Of a DNA stretch of 64,000 bases, positions 59,201 to 64,000 are shown in pieces (positions within the stretch are counted from its first letter, which is position 1; each line of letters begins with the position of its first letter). The translations under genes and the position numbers were made by a program. The DNA comes from Paraphysomonas bandaiensis (Eukaryota > Chrysophyceae): the NCBI GenBank assembly GCA_965644295.1, contig CBFFRP010000241.1, forward strand, positions 124,001-188,000. The letters are read 5' to 3'. The notes beneath the pieces were generated by a model. It saw nothing but the letters and a program-made list of their open reading frames with translations. It ran no database searches and had not been told where the DNA came from.

Positions 59201-60854
59201 AGTGTGGATGTCAGCGGAAGAGTCGACAGTGCCTCAGACACATCGTGAGTCCTTGGAGAGTGCCGAGCACAGGGAGTGGAGACGAGCTCGCCGTGTAGAG
59301 CGAGAGGGTTTGGCGAAGCGAGATATCATGGAGGTGACTCGTATACCGGACGGAGTCGTCCCACTGCACTCCAAGTACGTCTATGGAAAGAAGTACGATA
59401 AGGAGGGAGAGGTCCGCCGATATAAGGCTCGTCTTGTAGCAATCGGTTGTGGACAGCAGTCGAGTGGTTGGGCGAACCATTTCGCACCCGTTGTTAAGGG
59501 GGTAACAGTGCGACTGTTAATCGCCATAGCTTTCGTGATGAACATGGTAATTCATCAACTGGATGTGTCTAACGCATTTCTATATGCAGATATAGAGGGG
59601 GATGTATATATGAAGGCAACTCCGGACTTTCAGCTGCCTGAGGGGTACTGCTTTAAGTTGAAGAAGTCGTTATACGGGCTTCGGAGTTCCCCGCGGTCGT
59701 GGTGGAAAACATTGGATAAATTCATACGATCTATGCATTTTAAACCATGTGTATTAGACCCGTGTTTGTATTATCAGTATAAGGGCGATGAATTGATATT
59801 ATTAACGATATATGTGGATGATATCCTAGTGTTAGGTCGTGATGTCAACATAGTGAAGGATATTAAAGCTCAACTGTGTGCCCGGTTTGATATGAAGGAT
59901 ATGGGCGAGATGGAACATTTTCTGAATGTTCGAGTCACAAGAACGCCAGAGTATATTCGTCTTGACCAATCAGTATATGCGGCTAAGATCTTAGAAAAGT
60001 TTGAAAAGTATCTTGGGTCACCGCGAAAGGTACGGAAGAGTCCTCTACCGGCGGAAGCAATGGATTTAGTGGCAAAAGGGGCGCGGCATGAGCATACCGA
60101 GGAGGAACAGCTTATAGTAGATAACTTCCCATATCGGCCGCTGATAGGTGCATTACTATATCTATCGATGAACACGAGGCCGGATATTGCCTATGCAGTG
60201 GGAGTACTGTCTCGGTTCAGTAATAAGGTGAATATTGAAGTATGCAAGCTATTAACACATGTATGGCAATATATTCGTGGTTCTATTGACAAAGGGATTC
60301 AATATGGGAGTAGACGGTTCGACTTCCATATGTTTACTGACGCGGATTGGGCGGGAGATCAGCTCTCCAGGAAGTCCACGTCGGGGTACGTTGGGTTTGC
60401 AGCGGGAGGGCCTATAGTCTGGCAGTCCAAACTGCAGACGACAGTGGCAACGTCAAGCATGCAGTCTGAGTATCAGTGTATTTACTCGGGTCTCCAAGAA
60501 GTGCTATGGGTTCGGGGGGTGACGGGTGAGATTAAGTTGAGGCTCATCAAACCCACACCATTCTTCATCGACAGTCAGAGTGCCCAGGATTTGGCCGAAA
60601 ACCCAGTGTTTCACAAGAAGTCGAAGCACATTGAGATTAAGTATCACATGGTGAGAGAGCACGTGGATCCCAATCAGTTCAATACGATTAAGTTAGTGCA
60701 TGTGCATACATCGCAACAAGCAGCAGATATTTATACAAAGTCATTGGTTGGTTTATCATATATGGAGCAGAGAAAGAGAAATCTTGGAGAGAAAGTTAAG
60801 AGTTCCACTGAAGTGATTAATGAGGGACCAAGGGATAAACGAAGGCGCAAGTAG
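56256..60854 (+). CDS. copia element 2 Gag-Pol polyprotein
   Basis: A 1,532-aa single frame. In order: Gag; two CCHC zinc knuckles (CSFCRKKGHVAANC about 239–252, CHICGDFSHKARQC about 290–303); aspartic protease LDSCAS (about 365), with Cys where Gly is usual; GAG-pre-integrase HHCC (about 499–556); integrase core with D (VTADIS), D (YHADGG) and E (VSERKF) at about 579, 646 and 683; reverse transcriptase with YVDD (about 1186); RNase H with FTDADWAG and SSMQSEYQ (about 1359–1400). The gene order PR–IN–RT–RH is copia type. No frameshift separates Gag and Pol. The ATG at 56256 is inside the 5' LTR and a second in-frame ATG sits at 56271–56273 across the LTR/PBS boundary. Intact ORF plus near-identical LTRs suggest a recently active element. 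Confidence 0.95.
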   Translation: MSTSVMVASDSCRDGEDDKKLRFDKNQADYSARKIKMHLMKKNRNHLGLEDPPAGGRNLESWRERNDTCVSTIWEACEHDPDVLEVANQYLEGKAILPADDPAKEVLSSELLQTLVDRFRGEIGTVLEKTTAEYHSFKIRPGEKVSVGVDRLNGIIQKLIKLGQPQTEASKLAKIKAALQIEELHDLWMSVAMMPKATTTFDSVKEACEEYDEAMTQLKKLKGDKSEEINFTASKEPVVCSFCRKKGHVAANCYAKERQRKMDKFKRKGKTKEKASKSVQQPGSKDYTGCHICGDFSHKARQCKSKKRKNIKNPDNENPRKSNRKFETEWKKYVNDGESSDDEANMFGEEVLLSVDTSEEPRVYLDSCASKRLFIVKDKIALESFTPEFGAIQLTRKGSQLETQGAGTFGEWRDIRVSEEAVKNIVSGGMLRSMGYGLQLLRKPKIVELDSGNEVLTGEYDEHGGMPYVDLMEVLNLPNVSMCNQMEEVNLSDNTGQDALDRLHERTGHVSKSKLIEAHRHMLFRGSGLQRHHLSKAKEKSCKKPLCKWCAKAKITRHSFKSRDNEELSAVRFLERVTADISVYLNCESRQGYKYVLLFTDLATKMIWEYGLRTRSGEEVFKCLRHLCEVHLVKYEGWNRIVEYHADGGSELISQQIREYLLQRYGTRVSHTTRDTPELNAVSERKFRTIGEMTLTMLTASGLPKSFWFDAYQTACYIVRRMPTRTWQGWMSPYECVPGGSVPSLSWLRKWGCKAYVLTPKADRRKDWEDKAMTGYFIGYPADRKGYKVLVGDTVVHSVHVLFDESVPERSQDYYRELEEAQVAIDPEARQPGEFEYLIGKHHEDGGLLYKTNRVVIRKGLIVGYRSLVTGNQVQVEDKTPIHIADIKKMTEDLAQRVVRARVTDNRDGGISGVVPQQSESGQVQPQADSALPSGEGTPAENHPHGKRARTPRTVTNVSVLGQIHHLSDESDVSDLLQEADSVWMSAEESTVPQTHRESLESAEHREWRRARRVEREGLAKRDIMEVTRIPDGVVPLHSKYVYGKKYDKEGEVRRYKARLVAIGCGQQSSGWANHFAPVVKGVTVRLLIAIAFVMNMVIHQLDVSNAFLYADIEGDVYMKATPDFQLPEGYCFKLKKSLYGLRSSPRSWWKTLDKFIRSMHFKPCVLDPCLYYQYKGDELILLTIYVDDILVLGRDVNIVKDIKAQLCARFDMKDMGEMEHFLNVRVTRTPEYIRLDQSVYAAKILEKFEKYLGSPRKVRKSPLPAEAMDLVAKGARHEHTEEEQLIVDNFPYRPLIGALLYLSMNTRPDIAYAVGVLSRFSNKVNIEVCKLLTHVWQYIRGSIDKGIQYGSRRFDFHMFTDADWAGDQLSRKSTSGYVGFAAGGPIVWQSKLQTTVATSSMQSEYQCIYSGLQEVLWVRGVTGEIKLRLIKPTPFFIDSQSAQDLAENPVFHKKSKHIEIKYHMVREHVDPNQFNTIKLVHVHTSQQAADIYTKSLVGLSYMEQRKRNLGEKVKSSTEVINEGPRDKRRRK

Positions 60855-60979
60855 GTACTGAGTTTTTTAGACAGAGGTTTAGACTTAGAGATGAGTCTAT
60901 TTTACTGTCAAGAATTTTTTTATCTCAGGCATTCAATAGCTGGGAGGCGTCATAAGTACAACACTCAATTGAGGGGGAG

Positions 60980-61272
60980 TGTTGAGATCTGAAGATTCTA
61001 TATACTTGCAATTGAGTGCAGTATTATGTGAGATGCAAGGATCGAAAGATATATATGTAATTAGTACATTATATTATGTAGTATGAAACTGAAGTAGAAG
61101 TGGATGACTATACAGGATACGATCACTGAGTGGGTGGTTTGTACACTATAGTAGTAAATGAATGGTGTTGAACACATCGAACACAACTTAGGTTCTTTAT
61201 CATGTAATGTTTATAATTTCGTCTTATCAGTTGAGAATAGTAAACCTTAGCAAATAATGTCAACTTCTGTTA
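60980..61272 (+). repeat. 3' LTR of copia element 2
   Basis: 293 bp, one visible difference from the 5' LTR. Flanked downstream by GGATG. Confidence 0.93.
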
Positions 61273-61277
61273 GGATG

Positions 61278-61923
61278 CTTACATGTTTACGGATAATATG
61301 CTAGAAACTAGAAATACGCATGAAGAAGGTATCCCGGAGCTAAAGTTTTATCTAATAGACCACAGTGGCCTATTCTTTCCAGTATTGTAAGAGAAGGTAT
61401 GTTTTAACAAGTTTATCGAGTGGGAGGGAGTGAAGAAAATGGCCCCTCATTTACCCACCTTTTAAGCAAAGCAATGAATGAATTATAGTGTACGGCATGT
61501 ATGATATATGAATGCTACGACGCAGCATAGTATTATTTCTGCTGAGCATAATTACACGGTTCTATCATATATATACCCATGAGTTTCATATCTTTCTCTA
61601 CAGTATGGTGAGGTTCAGTGTCCGATTGCAAAGTTTTGTGCCATGAGAACACAAGACGTACGACAAATTTTATTATTCTACATAAAAGGTGCAATATCAC
61701 ACTAACACGAAAGTGCTAAAAATCGGAGGTTAAACAGCACCACGCTACTTTACAGCTAATATACCTAAGTATACATTACATCCAGCAGATCTCTCTCAGC
61801 CAGGCGCAGCGTCTAATTCACAACACGTGTAACCACACAAATCGCCCGTCAAGGAGTTAAAACATAGCACTCTATACCAAGCGCGCTACATACCAGGCCG
61901 TATATGCCTAACAATAGGAAGTG
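61278..61923. other. Intergenic
   Basis: No supported gene. 3' flank of the STPGR gene on the opposite strand. Confidence 0.4.
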
Positions 61924-63672
61924 TCACAGTGAGGTCGCTCTTGTATCGTTACTTTTAATTTGTTTCTCTAACTTCGCAAATTTCTCAATCGGAGAGGCCT
62001 TGAAGCTTTTAGTCCGTGTAACTAAGTGCCGCTCCGCAGCCGATAGAACATATTGGGGAGACAGTGGAGGTGCCCGAGCTTCTGATACCATCGAAGACTG
62101 GGTCGAAACAGTCAGGTTAGGCTTCGTTGCCGTCTTCGAAGTAAGCTTACTTGTCAGCTGAGTTCCAGTCTGAGTCTGGGCCTTTAAAGGAGACTTAAGT
62201 TGCAATAGGGTTGTTGAGGTCAGGTCGCTTGCGCCACTGTCACGTCGACCCCTAGACTTGTCGATGGGTGGAGTTGTCAGCCGGTCCCCTGGGCGGGTGG
62301 CACGACTTCCATGCGTACGGCTGAAATTGAATATATAACCCCCATTACTATGCTTCGTCCAACGCGATGAAGATACGCTACTCATGTCTGTACTCTGTCC
62401 GGAGCTCCAACGACTGCCCCCGACAATCAAAGGAACAAGCTCCGGTGTATACTCCCCGATTCCTGGGGTAATGCTACGATGGGCCGAATTCGGACCAAAG
62501 AAGTCTGTTTCCCGACAGCGTGAAGGCGGCCTAAACAAAAGATTTACATATGAGGATCAGAGAAAAATTCATAATGAGATATATTGTGTGATCTCAATGC
62601 GTCGCAACATACCGCTTCAATCCAACAAGGGTATCCGTGTCAGTCGTTTCTTGAACCTCTAAATCTTCCTGCACTCTCTTGGAGTAATTGAAAGCAGACA
62701 TGTCGATTGTGTTCGCTCTACATTTTCAAAAATGTTACACAATTAAACACTCGAAAAAAGTATATGGCTGTCAGGCATGCAGAGACAAGGTGACAAAAAA
62801 GTCATATAGCATCCAGAAATGGCATGTATGTGAATTCCAAAATATTCAAATGTATAGAAACCAATGGCTGATATAAAGTCAAGCAGCGTATGAACTGATG
62901 CGAACAGTATCCATGACAATCATTCCTACCTTTTATCAGAACCGAAATCCCAATCTGCGTCCGACCGGTAGAATGTAGGAGCTTCCTGTATCTTCTGGGG
63001 AACTTGGTGGGGTTTTCTTCCCGTTGAATTGAATGCAGGCTTCTTGCTTTGTGGATACCTCGAAGCGTGCAAACTGGCCGCCGAGGTGGTAAGGAGTAGT
63101 TCCTCTTTTAGGGCATACAGGCGCTCTGTCAAAAGATCTATCTCTTCCTGCATATCTCTTTCTTCTTTGCTTATCTTCCCTGTAGAGCTCATAGCCGCCG
63201 CCTGTCGCACTTTTTTTTTCAGGACTTTTATTTTCCATTGCGTGACACCGAGAATATTTCGTAGATAGCTCTCCCGGGAAGATTTTTCAACGTCGTAGGA
63301 GCCCGGAGGAGGGACGCTGAGGTCGCTTGGCGCCCATAGTCTGTTACTTTCTGACATCGCCCGTCCAGCAGACCCAAAAGAGTGTGTTGGTCCCCCTGGG
63401 CGAAAATTCATATCTATAACAGCAATTATAGAAATCCCAGTAAGATAATAACCAGCTATACCTGAGTAGGATCCGGGACCGGGAGTTATGGCACCCGTAC
63501 CGGAATAATAATTCACATTATGAGACTGTTCGCCGGGTTTCTCCACTTGAAAACAACGTGACGATCGAGACAGAGTGTTTTCAATGCTTCCTTTCATTGA
63601 ACTACCCGACATAGACCCCCAGTGGTCATACGTCCGCCACTCCAGTTCAGTTTCAGCGGTATTGGAATACAT
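61924..63672 (-). CDS. SHIPPO/sperm-tail PG-rich repeat (STPGR) axonemal-type protein
   Basis: Minus-strand exons: 63672–63462, 63413–62930, 62717–62613, 62530–61924. They sum to 1,407 nt (468 aa), with introns of 48, 212 and 82 nt. STPGR motifs are PGPGSYS (64–70, reading into DMNFRPGGP across the first intron), PPPGSYDV (105–112) and PGIGEYTPE (about 289–297). Between them are SHSF/THSFG-type blocks, typical of ODF3/SHIPPO proteins, and a short coiled coil (SKEERDMQEEIDLLTERLYALKEELLL). The C-terminus is Ser/Thr-rich and basic. These proteins line flagellar microtubules, so the organism probably makes flagella at some stage. The first ATG is at 63672. The 212-nt intron 2 is the least certain junction; its phase is correct. 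Confidence 0.75.
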
Positions 63673-64000
63673 ACTTAAGAGGGTTATTTAATGGAGAGAT
63701 ATACGCAGCATAAATACTTTAAACACACTTTAAAATGAACTGAAGCATACGTTAATGGCTGGAGTTTATGTATAGCACTGATGAAGGTCACGATAATGCT
63801 GAGAGTGCGTGCAGGTGTAACACACACAGTCGTGATCACCAATGAGCACACATGCGCTCCAGCCCATAGCATAGAGATACCATACGCACGTACATATACA
63901 CACACTCTGCCGTATACTACGACTACACGACAGTATACAGTACACTGCTTTGCTCTCATAACACGTTCATCAGTTATACGCTGCTGTAGTCCAGGACAAG
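63673..64000. other. 5' flank of the STPGR gene
   Basis: AC/GT-rich sequence with no supported gene. The window ends here. Confidence 0.4.

Larger units (their letters stand above)
55979..61272 (+). mobile_element. Ty1/copia LTR retrotransposon 2 (5,294 bp), apparently intact
   Basis: 293-bp LTRs at 55979–56271 and 60980–61272 differ at one position that I can see (A in the left, G in the right copy, about 56220/61221). A 5-bp target duplication GGATG is present at 55974–55978 and 61273–61277. The primer-binding site TGGTAGCGAG follows the 5' LTR directly, and a purine tract GAGGGGGAG precedes the 3' LTR at 60971. The LTR ends TG…TA rather than TG…CA, and the duplication fixes that boundary. 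It contains one uninterrupted Gag-Pol frame. Confidence 0.94.

Overview
This is a nuclear window from a eukaryotic microbe. The spliced genes have GT–AG introns, mostly 44–60 nt, with some of 80–210 nt in a few genes. The mix of a giant Pro-Thr-Gly-Gln repeat surface protein, short introns, Ty1/copia and hAT elements, a sperm-tail PG-rich (axonemal) protein, a TORC2 Rictor homologue and a cAMP-receptor-like 7TM protein fits a flagellated protist. A stramenopile (heterokont alga or relative) is my best guess by resemblance. I cannot fix the species.

Layout. 1–1099 (-): 5' part of ethanolamine-phosphate cytidylyltransferase with an N-terminal membrane segment. 1774–2870 (-): exon-like pieces of an unidentified gene. 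2922–3899 (-): a seven-helix receptor-like protein. 4512–6594 (+): an eight-exon FN3–WW–EF–WW–EF-hand protein. 7019–8197: two hAT-type non-autonomous elements with perfect 8-bp target duplications. 8250–9185 (-): a PhyH-type dioxygenase. 9892–10401 (+): a small protein of possible NTF2/SnoaL-like fold. 11391–13786 (-): a seven-exon MORN protein with an N-terminal SHRW/WIDY domain. 14712–31853 (+): a single-exon 5,713-aa polycystin/REJ-like membrane protein whose N-terminal 2,200 residues are PTGQ repeats. 32433–39452: a decayed hAT transposon into which a 5.5-kb copia retrotransposon has inserted. 40109–41290 (-): an unknown Ser-rich protein. 41601–42185: a long (TATG)n tract. 42328–48292 (+): a twelve-exon Rictor homologue (1,568 aa). 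48683–49950: two copies of an unclassified hairpin-headed repeat. 50365–52914 (-): a four-exon GT34-like glycosyltransferase. 54928–55380: a hAT transposase relic. 55979–61272 (+): an apparently intact copia element. 61924–63672 (-): a four-exon SHIPPO/STPGR protein.

The splice models for the FN3/WW/EF protein, MORN protein, Rictor, glycosyltransferase and STPGR protein were built by hand. In each, the exon lengths sum to a whole number of codons and the domains read across the junctions, which is independent support.

The most distinctive content is the giant REJ/PTGQ protein with its exact 216-bp higher-order repeat, and the layered transposon history. That history includes copia inside hAT, a hairpin repeat inside a hAT MITE, and copia Gag-Pol ORFs that start inside the LTR. 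The genes are unrelated housekeeping, signalling, cytoskeletal and surface functions. Nothing suggests an operon or biosynthetic cluster.
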